A stretch of 23,063 nucleotides of DNA, taken from positions 1 to 23,063 of the forward strand of contig CAKPAT010000004.1 in NCBI GenBank assembly GCA_934133155.1. The letters are read 5' to 3'. Under the pieces are notes generated by a model that did not search any database, was not told the origin of the DNA, and saw nothing but the letters and a program-made list of their open reading frames with translations. The translations under genes and the position numbers were made by a program. Positions 8,111 through 17,900 of this stretch are shown here, one piece after another; within the stretch, counting starts at the first letter, position 1; every line of letters begins with the position of its first letter. This DNA is from an uncultured Bacilli bacterium (GTDB lineage: Bacteria > Bacillota_I > Bacilli_A > RF39 > UBA660).

Positions 8111-8112
8111 TT

Positions 8113-9855
8113 TTATCTCCTATTTAATTTATTTATATATTCTAAAAATTCTTCTACACTTAGTGTATTCGTTTCGGTTTTGCCATATAACCTAAAACTT
8201 ATTAAATTATTTTCTTTTTCTTTGTCGCCTAGTATTATAGTCATTGGAATTTTATTTATAACACTTTCACGCATTTTATAAGAAACTTTTTCATCTTTAT
8301 CATCTAAACTTACACGATAATTTTCTTCTAATTTTTCTTTTATTTCATTTGCATACTTTAAATGACATTCATTATTTACTGGTATAATGCGGATTTGCTC
8401 GGGAGCAAGCCAGAATGGGAATGCACCTTTTGTTTCTTCGATTAAAAAGGCAATAAATCTATCTAATGATCCAAGAATTGCTCTATGAATAACAACTGGT
8501 CGTTTTTTCTCACCATTTTCGTCAACATATGTTAATTCAAATCTTTCTGGTAGTTGATAGTCTAGCTGAACAGTTGACAAAGTTACATCATGACCAATTG
8601 CAGATTTTACTTGGACGTCTAATTTTGGGCCATAAAAGGCTGCTTCGCCTTCGGCTTCATAATAGTCGGCATTTATTTCTTTTAAAACTTCTCTTAATTC
8701 GTTTTCTGATTTTTCCCAAAGCTCGTCATTACCAAAGTATTTTTCTTTATTGTTTTTGTCTCTTAAAGATAGTCTGAATTTGTAATCTTTAAAGCCAAAG
8801 TCTTTATAAACTTCTAGTATTAGATTTATAACATCTTTAAATTCGCTTTTTATTTGGTCGTTTTTGCAGAATATGTGTGAATCATTTTGAGTGAATGCTC
8901 GGGTTCTTTCTATTCCGCATAATGCACCACTGGCTTCAAATCTAAAGTCATTTGCTACTTCAGCTATTTTAAGTGGCAAGTCACGGTATGAATGAAGTGA
9001 GTTACTGTACATCATCATATGATGTGGGCAGTTCATTGGTCTTAAGACGTATGATTCATTATCTAGTTCCATTGCTGGAAACATATCTTCTTTATAGTGA
9101 TCCCAGTGACCTGATTTTTTATATAAATCAACGTTACCAAGTGATGGAGTATAAACATGTTTATAGCCGTATTTTAACTCTTTATTCGTGATATAATCAA
9201 TTAGATTTTTTCTTAAAATAAAGCCGTTTGGTAGCCACATTGGAAGTCCTTTTCCAACTAGTGGTGAAAACATAAAAATTCCTAGTTCTTTGCCAATTTT
9301 ACGGTGATCACGTTCTTTTGCTTCTTCTAGCATTTCTAAGTGTTTTTCTAAATCCTCTTTTGTTTTGAAGCATACTCCATAAATTCTTTGAAGCACTTTA
9401 TTTTTAGGATCTCCTTTATAATATGAACCGCTGAACTTTAATAATTTGAAGTTTTTTAATTCTTTGACTGACTCTGCATGTGGACCTTTGCATAAATCTG
9501 TGAAGTCACCTTGAGTGTAACATGAGATTATTTCACCTTCTAGAAGTTCATTTATAATATCTATTTTGTACGGATCATTTTTAAATCTTTCTAAGGCTTC
9601 TTCTTTAGTGATTTCTTCGCGGTAAATTCTTTTACCATCTTTCGCAAGTTTTTTCATTTCTTTTTCGATTTTTTCTAGATCTTCGTTTGTTAAGGTATGA
9701 CCATTTAAATCTATATCATAGTAAAATCCTTCGGAAATTACTGGTCCTACCCAAAACTTAGCGTCAGGGAATATATGCCTTACAGCTTGTGCCATTAAAT
9801 GAGCACAGCTATGGTTTAATATACTTAATTCTTTATCTTCTTTAATGTCTATCAT
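8113..9855 (-). CDS. thrS: Threonyl-tRNA synthetase lacking the N-terminal TGS domain
   Basis: It charges tRNA-Thr in the cytoplasm. At 580 residues it is about 60 shorter than the usual bacterial enzyme, because it begins directly in the editing domain. That domain has HSCAH (H15, H19) and a C112 to DLCKGPH (C122) segment, so editing looks intact. The class II core follows: Zn ligand C276 in RPMNCPH, motif 2 FRFEASGALCGIERTR at about 305-319, Zn ligand H327, motif 3 VVIHRAILGSLDRF, and an anticodon-binding domain at about 475-580. ATG 9853-9855 has AAGGAGA upstream, so the short start is real and not a calling artefact. It overlaps the preceding ORF by 14 bp, which implies translational coupling. 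A T-box leader with an ACU specifier precedes the pair. Confidence 0.96.
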   Translation of the reverse strand: MIDIKEDKELSILNHSCAHLMAQAVRHIFPDAKFWVGPVISEGFYYDIDLNGHTLTNEDLEKIEKEMKKLAKDGKRIYREEITKEEALERFKNDPYKIDIINELLEGEIISCYTQGDFTDLCKGPHAESVKELKNFKLLKFSGSYYKGDPKNKVLQRIYGVCFKTKEDLEKHLEMLEEAKERDHRKIGKELGIFMFSPLVGKGLPMWLPNGFILRKNLIDYITNKELKYGYKHVYTPSLGNVDLYKKSGHWDHYKEDMFPAMELDNESYVLRPMNCPHHMMMYSNSLHSYRDLPLKIAEVANDFRFEASGALCGIERTRAFTQNDSHIFCKNDQIKSEFKDVINLILEVYKDFGFKDYKFRLSLRDKNNKEKYFGNDELWEKSENELREVLKEINADYYEAEGEAAFYGPKLDVQVKSAIGHDVTLSTVQLDYQLPERFELTYVDENGEKKRPVVIHRAILGSLDRFIAFLIEETKGAFPFWLAPEQIRIIPVNNECHLKYANEIKEKLEENYRVSLDDKDEKVSYKMRESVINKIPMTIILGDKEKENNLISFRLYGKTETNTLSVEEFLEYINKLNRR

Positions 9856-10207
9856 AATTTTCTCTCCTTCTTTTAACTCTTCTTTTTTCTTCTTTGAAAC
9901 TTTCTGAATATTCTTCTAGAATTTCATCTTCAAAGTACATACTTTTTAATGGGTTTATGTATGGTGCTGGGTTATTAAAATGGTCTTTAACAAAAATTAT
10001 TAAACCGGTTTTCAGATCTTCTTGGGTGACGTTTTGAAAGTTACATCTTTCAAATATTATTCCGAAGTCTTTTGCTACTTTGGACATATCTTTATGAGAT
10101 AGTTTGCAAAATGTTCTTATTAAATTTTCATTTGTCAGACAATAATAGTTACTTAAAAATTCGTGCATTTGAATTGGTTTAACTTTTCTTACTTCTCTTT
10201 TTTCCAT
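9842..10207 (-). CDS. Unknown protein between the T-box and thrS
   Basis: 121 residues, no family recognised. It begins MEKREVRKVKPIQMHEFL, has a mostly helical middle with two or three Cys (YYCLTNEN, RTFCKLS, ERCNF), then NPAPYINPLKSMYF. The tail is very basic (EEKRRVKRRRENYDRH) and suited to RNA binding. It is not a TGS domain, so it does not simply supply the part missing from ThrS. It is the first gene under the T-box and overlaps thrS by 14 bp. Its ribosome site AAGGGAG is also the 3' arm of the T-box terminator hairpin. The context suggests a role linked to threonyl-tRNA or ThrS, but that is inference. Confidence 0.8.
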   Translation of the reverse strand: MEKREVRKVKPIQMHEFLSNYYCLTNENLIRTFCKLSHKDMSKVAKDFGIIFERCNFQNVTQEDLKTGLIIFVKDHFNNPAPYINPLKSMYFEDEILEEYSESFKEEKRRVKRRRENYDRH

Positions 10208-10419
10208 AATAAAACTCCCTTGAATTAATTCAAAGGAGCGTTTGAACGCGGTACCATCCTACTTTATCACTTAATTAATAGGATAACGGTTTTAGCCGGC
10301 CAACTTTTTCAAGGGCTACTCATAGGGAGTAATCATTAAAGGTATTTACCTATTTTCCAGCATTTATAGGCTCTCTTTGAAATACTTTTTTTAATAATTG
10401 TGTCCTAATCCTCGTATTT
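10208..10419 (-). promoter_or_regulatory. T-box riboswitch, threonine specifier ACU
   Basis: The leader senses uncharged tRNA-Thr and prevents termination. On the minus strand the T-box core AGGATGGTACCGCG (10247-10260) pairs as AGGA with TCCT and GCG with CGC, forming the antiterminator at 10234-10260 with the TGGTACC bulge. The competing terminator is 10215-10238: a 10-bp stem, loop TTAA, then TTTTATT. Stem I contains AGAGAG, and an apical loop GCTGGAAA within CCTATA...TAGG. The specifier loop GATTACTCCC, aligned with GAAAGGC of glyQS leaders, gives ACU (Thr) at 10328-10330, which agrees with thrS downstream. The adjacent frame would read UAC (Tyr), which the context argues against. Confidence 0.93.
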
Positions 10420-10425
10420 GCTTAT

Positions 10426-10455
10426 ATTTTACTTCACTTAATTAGTGTTTGTCAA
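10426..10455 (-). promoter_or_regulatory. Promoter of the T-box/thrS operon inside the end of mutS
   Basis: A perfect -35 TTGACA (10450-10455) lies in the last codons of mutS, 18 bp from the -10 TAAAAT (10426-10431). Transcription would begin near 10419, just before the T-box stem I. No terminator separates mutS from the leader, so mutS transcripts may also enter the T-box. Confidence 0.7.
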
Positions 10456-12958
10456 TATCCTTTTTTAATTCGTATAAAATATTTAAAGCTTCTATTGGGG
10501 TTATTTCTAAAGGATTTATTTTTTCTAATTTTGAAATAACTTTTGGCTTTTCATATATTACTTCGTCTATGGGCAGTGATACTTGCACTTTTCTTTCTTT
10601 ATTTTCATATGTTTTTAAAATTTCATCTGCTCTTTTGACAACTTCGTCTGGTAGTTTTGCTAGCTTAGCAACATGAATACCATAACTTTTAGAAACTGCT
10701 CCTTCTTTGATTTTATGAAGAAAGGTTATTTTACCATCTTCTTCATAGGCACTGACATGGATGTTTTTTAGGTGTTTTAAGGTTTTATCCAGTTCAGTTA
10801 ATTCATGGTAGTGGGTTGAGAAGAATGTTTTTCCTTGAATGTTTTTGTGAATGTATTCGATTATAGCTTCTGCTAGTGCCATACCATCATAGGTGGCAGT
10901 TCCTCTTCCTAGTTCGTCAAACAAAAGTAAGCTGTCGTCGGTGGCATTCTTAATGGCGTTTGCAGCTTCCATCATTTCTACCATGAACGTGGATTCACCG
11001 CTTACTAAGTCGTCTGAAGCACCTATTCTAGTATATATGGCATCAAATATTTTTAGTTTGGCTTCTTTGGCAGGAACAAAACAACCGATTTGAGCCATGA
11101 TACTGATTATAGCCATTTGTCTCATGTATGTGGATTTTCCGGCCATATTTGGGCCTGTGATTAACAATATGTTGGTGTTTTCGTCCAATATTATGTCATT
11201 AGAGACAAAAGCACCATTTGTAACTTTTTCTAAAACTGGATGTCTTCCGTCTTTGACTTTTATTTCATTTCCGAATGTTGGTTTCACGTAGCCATTTTCT
11301 TCACTTACTGTAGCAAAAGACGTGAGGACATCGATTTCACTGATTGTTTTAGCTATTTTTTGAAGTCTTGGGATGTACTTTTGCACGCTTTGTCTTATTT
11401 GAGTAAATAGTTCGTATTCTAAGTTTATGATTTTTTCTTCAGCATTTAGTATTAAAGATTCTTTTTCTTTTAATATGGGACTTATATATCTTTCACAGTT
11501 GGCAAGGGTTTGCCTTCTTTGGTAGTTCCATTCTTCTTTGACTAAACCTATGTTACCTTTGCTTATTTCAATATAATAACCAAATACTCTGTTATAGGCT
11601 ACTTTCAAATTTTTTATGCCAGTTTTTTCCCTTTCCTCTTTTTCGAAGTTTGCAACAAAGTCTTTACCACCTTTTCTTAAACTTTTAAGTTCGTCTAGCT
11701 CTTTACTATAACCTTCTTTGATTAGGTAACCTTCTTTTAAAGTCATTGGTGGATTTTCATAGATACTTTTATCGAGCAAGTTATATAAGTCTTCTAAGAT
11801 TTCAATATTGTCATAATTTATTTGATTTAAGATATTTTTTATTTCTGGAAGTACTTTTAGTGATGATTTTAACTGCAGCAAGTCTTTGGCATTTGCTGAT
11901 GCTAGTGCTATTTTACCGCTTAATCTTTCTAGATCATAAACTTCTACTAATAATTTTTCTAAATCATCTTTTAGGATAAATTCATTCATAAGGGTTTCCA
12001 CGGTGTTTTGTCTTTTTATTATTTCTTCTTTATTTATTAATGGATTTAGTATGTATGTTTTTAATGTTCTTGCGCCCATGGCTGTTTTGGTTTTATCTAA
12101 AAGCCAGAGTAAGGAAAAGTTTCTTTGCTTTAGTCTAATTGTTTCTGTTAATTCTAAGTTTCTTTTAGTTTGCACGTCCATTCTTAAATGGTCATTTACT
12201 TTTTTAATAACTAATTTTTGAAAATGAGTGAGGTTTCTTTTTTGGTTATTTGTGATATATGCAAGTAAGTGTTTGGCACATATTTTGTATCTTTCATCTT
12301 GAATATCTTGATATATATTTTCGTAATCTTCTGTTATATCATCAGTTATAGTTACAGTTAAGTGAAATCTATTTTTTAATAAGTCGTATATTTCCTCCGG
12401 TATTTTTGAATCTAGGATTACTTCTTTGACATTTAGGTTAATTATTTCTGATACAGTTTTAGAGATATTTTTAGGAACTAAATATGCATAAATTTCGCCG
12501 GTTGTAACATCTCCATAACATATACCATAAGCATCTTTAAAATCCGTAATACTTCCGATAAAATTATAGTCATTTTTATTTATTGTTTCACCTTGAGTTA
12601 TTGTTCCAGAACTTACTATTTGAATGATACCTCTTTCAACTATTCCTTTAGCTGCTTTGGGATCTTCTAACTGCTCTACTATACCTATCTTATGACCATT
12701 TTCAATTAGTTTATCTATATAGGTGCTGGCAGCATGATATGGTATACCACACATTGGTATTTTTTCATCTAATCCTGCTGATTTTCCAGTTAATGTAAGC
12801 TCTAGTTCATGACTTACTAAAATAGCGTCTTCAAAAAACATTTCATAAAAATCGCCTAGTCTAAAAAAGATTATTAAATCTTCATTTTTATTTTTTATTT
12901 CTAAGTATTGTCTCATCATAGGCGTTACTTTATTTATATTAACATTTTTTCTTTCCAT
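10442..12958 (-). CDS. mutS: DNA mismatch repair ATPase MutS
   Basis: Recognises mismatches and small loops and recruits MutL. The 838 residues are typical. The mismatch-reading Phe-X-Glu is F37/E39 in GDFYEMF. Connector, core and clamp regions follow, then Walker A GPNMAGKST at 602-610, Walker B with D681/E682 (LLLFDELGRGTATYDG) and the STHYHEL motif. The C-terminal helix-turn-helix region and short tail end in KKDIDKH. The start is ATG with a preceding AGGAAG. It has its own promoter at 12981-13010. No mutL is adjacent within the window, unlike the common mutSL operon. Confidence 0.97.
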   Translation of the reverse strand: MERKNVNINKVTPMMRQYLEIKNKNEDLIIFFRLGDFYEMFFEDAILVSHELELTLTGKSAGLDEKIPMCGIPYHAASTYIDKLIENGHKIGIVEQLEDPKAAKGIVERGIIQIVSSGTITQGETINKNDYNFIGSITDFKDAYGICYGDVTTGEIYAYLVPKNISKTVSEIINLNVKEVILDSKIPEEIYDLLKNRFHLTVTITDDITEDYENIYQDIQDERYKICAKHLLAYITNNQKRNLTHFQKLVIKKVNDHLRMDVQTKRNLELTETIRLKQRNFSLLWLLDKTKTAMGARTLKTYILNPLINKEEIIKRQNTVETLMNEFILKDDLEKLLVEVYDLERLSGKIALASANAKDLLQLKSSLKVLPEIKNILNQINYDNIEILEDLYNLLDKSIYENPPMTLKEGYLIKEGYSKELDELKSLRKGGKDFVANFEKEEREKTGIKNLKVAYNRVFGYYIEISKGNIGLVKEEWNYQRRQTLANCERYISPILKEKESLILNAEEKIINLEYELFTQIRQSVQKYIPRLQKIAKTISEIDVLTSFATVSEENGYVKPTFGNEIKVKDGRHPVLEKVTNGAFVSNDIILDENTNILLITGPNMAGKSTYMRQMAIISIMAQIGCFVPAKEAKLKIFDAIYTRIGASDDLVSGESTFMVEMMEAANAIKNATDDSLLLFDELGRGTATYDGMALAEAIIEYIHKNIQGKTFFSTHYHELTELDKTLKHLKNIHVSAYEEDGKITFLHKIKEGAVSKSYGIHVAKLAKLPDEVVKRADEILKTYENKERKVQVSLPIDEVIYEKPKVISKLEKINPLEITPIEALNILYELKKDIDKH

Positions 12959-12980
12959 TTATTTCCACTTCCTAAAGGTG

Positions 12981-13010
12981 ATTATACCATTTTAAAGGAC
13001 TTTTTTACAA
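12981..13010 (-). promoter_or_regulatory. mutS promoter
   Basis: The -10 TATAAT (12981-12986) carries a TGG before it (extended -10 like). The -35 TTGTAA (13005-13010) is 18 bp away. Transcription would begin about 15 bp before the mutS ATG. Confidence 0.6.
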
Positions 13011-13132
13011 ATGATTTTGTGAAGAATTTTTATTTTACCTTGAAATATTAAGTTGATTTACTTCAAATAAATTTTACTTTTATTTCATAATTTTTTCATT
13101 TTCATTTTTTATGATTTAATTAAGGAGGCTTT

Positions 13133-14702
13133 ATGCGAAAGGTTAAATTTATATTTATTTTTATTTTTTTTTGTTTTTATTTTAATTTTTCTTTTCTTTT
13201 TTTCTAAAAGGAATGATGTTTTTTTCAAAAATGATAATGGTGTTTATGAGGTTAGTTATGATGGGAATGTTTTTGATTTATCTTATCAAAATAAGGTTTC
13301 TTCTAAAATTGATGCTTTAAAAAGTGATAAGTATACTTTAGAAAATCCTCTTATCATTCATAATCCTTATGGTATTTTCTCTTCGTCTTATTATATTTAT
13401 TTTAGTGGTGAGGAAAGTCTATTAGAATACACTGTTAAAACAGATGGCTTTAATGATTTTAAAAGAACAGTAAATAGTGATTATACAAAGATTAAAGAGT
13501 TTCAGATTTGCGGTTTAGTTGCTGGATATGAAAATGAGGTTATTTTAAAAGAGACTTATAAAGATGGGAGCGTAAATGAGAAATGCTTTAAAATTACGCT
13601 TCCTGAAAGTGCTAGTGATATTCAAATTCAAATTGAAACATCTTCAGATACTGAGCTTTCTTCTGGTTTATTTGCTGTTTTAGGTCATGATAAAAATTAT
13701 AATTCTAATATTTATCTTTATGACAATGATGGTGTTTTAAGAAATGAAATTATTTTAGATAGTTATAGAGCTGATAGGATTGTTTTTGATGATGGTTATA
13801 TGTATTTTCCTTACAGTAAGAAAGGGATTGCTAAAGTTGATAGTTTAGGCAAGATTGTAAATGTTTATGATTTAGACAATTATAGTATGCACCATGATTT
13901 TATTTTAAATGATGGTAAATTACTTATTTTAGCTAGTTTAGATGGTAGCGGCACAATTGAGGATAGAGTTATTGAGGTTGATTTAGAAAGTAAGGAAGTA
14001 AATGAACTTTTAAATATGCAGGATGTCTTACTAGAGTTTTATGAGACAGCTGTTAATCCTGGAAAAAATAGTTATGGCAACTCTTCTTTAGACTGGATAC
14101 ATTTGAATAGTATTACAGTAAAAGATAATGATCTCATTTTAAGTTCTAGGGAGCTTAGCACAATTATTTGTATTGGAAATTATAATTCTAATTATTATGT
14201 TAAATATTTACTTGCTGATGAGGATATGACTGAAAGTACTAGCTATAGTGATTTACTTTATGAAAAAGAAAGTGGCTTTACTTCACAAGCCGGTCAGCAT
14301 AGTGTTTCTTATTACAAAGAAGGAAGTGAATATTATTTAATTATGTTTAATAATAATTATGGAAGTATACCTACTAGAAGTTTTGTTAGTTTTGATCATT
14401 TTCCAAATGTTGGCTCATATGGTTCTGGTGATAGTTCTTACTTTTATGCTTATAAAGTTAATGAAGAAACAGGCACTTACGATTTAGTTAAATCATTTGC
14501 TTTACCTTATTCAAGCATTGTTAGTAGTGTACAGATTTATAATGGAAATATTGTAACTAGTAGTGGTAAATCTAACTGTTTTGCCGAATATGATAGTGAT
14601 GGAAATTTACTTAAAGAATTTAAATATAATGCGAAAAAGTATGCTTATAGGGTATTTAAATACTCTTTCGATAACTTTTTTGGAACTGAAAAAACTGCTT
14701 AG
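13133..14702 (+). CDS. Arylsulfate sulfotransferase-like exported protein, frameshifted in a T9 tract
   Basis: A strong TAAGGAGG ribosome site and ATG 13133-13135 open a frame (MRKVKFIFIFIFF) that stops at 13205 after 24 codons. The rest of the protein is in another frame, open from there to TAG 14700-14702. Removing one T from the T9 run at 13164-13172 joins them into 522 residues: a basic N-terminus, one long hydrophobic signal or anchor segment, then SKRNDVFFKNDNG and the mature domain. The body has ASST-family features: HHDFILNDGKLLILAS, WIHLNSI, ELSTIICIG and GQHSV. Such enzymes move sulfuryl groups between phenols outside the membrane. An ATG at 13800 would give only a 300-residue fragment without signal, so it is not the true start. 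The break is either phase variation or sequence error. It stands alone and faces the helicase unit. Confidence 0.75.
13164..13172 (+). repeat. T9 homopolymer at the frameshift
   Basis: Nine consecutive T within the signal-peptide codons of the sulfotransferase-like gene. Eight T would keep the frame open for 522 codons, while nine T stop translation after 24. The region 13148-13205 is T-rich overall, with further runs of 5 to 7 T. Confidence 0.85.
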
Positions 14703-14714
14703 ACTCGCAGTTTT
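14691..14714. terminator. Bidirectional terminator between convergent genes
   Basis: AAAACTGC and GCAGTTTT form a perfect 8-bp stem around an 8-base loop. It has A-runs on one side and T-runs on the other, so it works in both directions. It overlaps the stop codons of the sulfotransferase-like gene and of the small ORF opposite. Confidence 0.75.
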
Positions 14715-14970
14715 ATTCATATAATTTATCATAAATAATTTCTAAAGTTTTTGTACTCATTTCTTTTAAACTTAATACATAAGTAAATATTTCAAGTAAA
14801 TAATCGGAATTTTCAGCTGTAGGCAAAAGCTTTGGCGTTTCATCAAAGTCATTTGCTATTTTGTAAAAAACATTCATTAAATCTTTGATATTTCTTAGAA
14901 TTTCTTCTTTTTTGTTAAAATCATCTAATTCATTAAAAGCTTTAATATAATTAAGATATTTTTCTTCCAT
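14713..14970 (-). CDS. Hypothetical 85-residue protein after the helicase
   Basis: 85 residues, mostly helical and acidic (MEEKYLNYIKAFNELDD, then NIKDLMNVFYKIANDFDE), with no recognised motif. It overlaps the helicase stop by 20 bp in another frame. AGGGGA lies a few bases before the ATG, so its translation is coupled to the helicase. This tight arrangement suggests a partner of the helicase, but there is no other evidence of function. Confidence 0.7.
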   Translation of the reverse strand: MEEKYLNYIKAFNELDDFNKKEEILRNIKDLMNVFYKIANDFDETPKLLPTAENSDYLLEIFTYVLSLKEMSTKTLEIIYDKLYE

Positions 14971-17900
14971 TTTCTTTTTCCCCTATTTCTTTTGGATTTG
15001 AGCTTTTTATTTTATCTGAAACAGTGCTAAAGTCAGAACTTTCTTCAAACTCTTCTCTTGCCTCTTCTACATTCCAACCTTTTAGTCTGCAAATTTGACG
15101 GGCTGTTTCGTTTCCATTTTCTGCTTTTTTTATTATCTTTTCTTTATTGTTGCTAATCCATTCGCCAATTAATGCACCATCTGGAAATTTTTCGGCAGCT
15201 TCATTCTTAGTTTTGCTACTTCGCTTAGGAAGGGGTTTATCTTTATTAAAAAATTCAGTCTGAATATAATTCAATCTTTCAGTAAATAAGTCTACTTCCC
15301 AGTTTTTTAGTTTACAAATTTGATGGGCTGTTTCGTTTCCATTTTCTGCTTCGTTCATTATCTTGTCTTTATTTTTTCTAATCCAATTGCAAATTAATGT
15401 ACCATCTGGAAATTCATCAGTAGCCTCGCTCTTAGGAAGAGGGTTATTTTTATCAATAAATTCAGTCTGAATATAATTCAATCTTTCGGCAAATATGTCT
15501 ACTTTCCAGTTTTTTAGTTTACAAATTTGATGGGCTGTTTCGTTTTCATTTTCTGCTTCTTTCATTATCTTGTCTTTATTTTTTCTAATCCAATTGCAAA
15601 TTAATGTACCATCTGAAAATCTCTGAGCATCTTTAGCCTCAGGAAGAGGGTTATTTTTATCAATAAATTCCGCCCCAATATAATTCAATTTCTCAGTAAA
15701 TACATTCCATTTTCTTAGTTTACAAATTTGAAGGGCTGTTTCGTTTCCCTTTTCTGCTTCCTTCATTATCTTTTCTTTATTTGCGTCAATCCACCTGCAA
15801 ATTGATGTGCCGTCTGAAAATCTCCGAGCATCCCCAGACTTAGGAAGAGATTCATTTTTATCAATAAATTCCGCCCCAATATAATTCAATCTTTCAGTAA
15901 ACATGTCTATTCCCCAGTGTTTTAGTTTACAAATTTGAAGAAATATTCCGTCTCCTTTTTCTGCTTCTTTCATTATCTTTTCTTTATTGTTGCTAATCCA
16001 CCCGTAAATTGATGTACCGTCCGAAAATTTCTGAGCATCCCCAAATTTAGGAAGAGATTCATTTTTATCAATAAATTCTGCCCCAATATAATTTAATTTT
16101 TCGGCAAATATGTCTACTTTCCAGTTTTTTAGTTTAACAATTTGAAGGGCTGTTTCGTTTCCCTTTTCTGCTTCTTTCATTATCTTTTCTTTATTGTTGC
16201 TAATCCAGCCGCCAATTGATGTACCATCTAAAAATTTCTGAGTATCTTTATCCTTAGGGAGGGGTTCGTTTTTGTCAATAAATTCCGCCCCAATATAATT
16301 TAATTTTTCGGCAAATATGTCTACTTTCCATTTTTTTAGTTTAACAAGTTGAAAGGCTATTTCGTTTCCATTTTCGGCTTTTTTCATTATCTTGTCTTTA
16401 TTGTTGCTAATCCAGCCGCCAATTGATGTACCGTCTAAAAATCTCTGAGTATCTTTTTTCTTAGGAAGAGGTTTATTTTTATTAAAAAACTCAGTCTGAA
16501 TGTAATTTAATCTTTCAGTAAATAAGTCTACTCCCCAGTTTCTTAGTTTACAAATTTGAAGGGCTGTTTCGTTTCCGTTTTCTGCTTCTTTCATTATTTT
16601 TTCCTTATTACAGCCAAGCCAACTGCCAATTAATGTGCCGTCTGAAAACCTCTGAGTATCTTTATCCTTAGGAAAATGTTCATTTTTATCAATAAATTCA
16701 GTCTGAATGTAATTTAATTTTTCTTCAAATGACATATCACATAGACTTTGAGCAAACCCTCTTACTTCTAAAAAGGTTTCTAATACATCTATTATTTCTT
16801 CATCTAAGTCAAATGCTACTTTTAATAAATCTCTGATATCATTTTCGGTGTAATCCGTGTAACTTTCGTCATAATCGTCATCAGATATTTCTCTATTTTC
16901 ATTTTTTTTGATGTCTCTGATATGTTTTTGAAGTGATAATATTTTTTCAAAGTTATTCATAAAATCTAATACAACTGGTTTATTTTGCGATTTTGTAACG
17001 GCTAAGGCTCTTCCTAGTTGCTGGTAAAAGATTATTTCAGAGCTTGTTTGTCTACACATAATTACTCCGTCGATGTCATTTACATGTATTCCTTCGTTAT
17101 ACATATTTATTGCAAACATTACTTTTGTTTTATTTGTAACATCTAATCCGGTATTTGATTTATTATATCTAAAGTTATCACTATTTTGTTTATTTTCTTT
17201 GTCCGTTTGTCCACGTATTTCACCATTTATTACTTGATACATTTCTACTTCTTCGGCAGTTATATCAGGGTACAAATCTTCTAAAAATTTGTTTTGAAGT
17301 TCTTCAATGTCTGATCCTGGTGGGCAAAAGTAAATATATTTACCGCCTTTTTTAATATGTTTTTTTAGTAAATCACTTGTTTTTTCGCCTTGTGATATTT
17401 TATCTTTTACGGTTTTAAGAATTTTTTTATATTTTTGTTTTTCTTCTTCTGAAGCGTTTCCATTTTGGATTATTTTTTCTAGTTCGGCACATTCGTCTTC
17501 TAAAACAGCTACTGCTATATGATAATCTGGGTTTGGAAGTACTCCGTCTGCTATTGCTTCAGCTAGACTGTAAGTACTTGCTACATTACCATGGAAAAAG
17601 GTTTCGGATATATCGTTTTCTTCTGATGTTCCGCGAGCTCTTACTGGCGTTGCGGTTATTCCAAATATTTTCATTTTAGGGTGAGTTTCAGTTAAAATAT
17701 CTATTCTTTTTTTCCATTCTTCGGCACCTAATCTATGACATTCATCACAAATTAATAAATCACATTCTATTTTTTTTAGTTCTTCTTCTGATAGATTTAA
17801 AAGAGATTGATAAGTCCTTAATGTAACGTTTTTTAATCCCAAGTTTTGAATATGGGCTGCAAACTGTTCTAAGATACCATTAGTGGGCGCTAAAAATAAT

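Noticed and set aside
8113..9855. Mis-called start of thrS hiding a TGS domain
   Set aside because: The upstream frame is occupied by a different gene with its own start and ribosome site, and no TGS sequence is found in any frame there.
3898..12221. Plus-strand ORFs antiparallel to mtaB, thrS and mutS
   Set aside because: Leu/Phe-rich shadows of real genes, without ribosome sites or recognisable domains.
13800..14702. ATG-started 300-residue ORF as the whole gene
   Set aside because: The frame is open and protein-like upstream to about 13203, with family features, and a proper ribosome site and signal lie at 13133. The internal ATG has no ribosome site.
15056..16726. CRISPR array
   Set aside because: The 207-bp periodic repeat is an in-frame protein repeat without unique spacers between short palindromic repeats.
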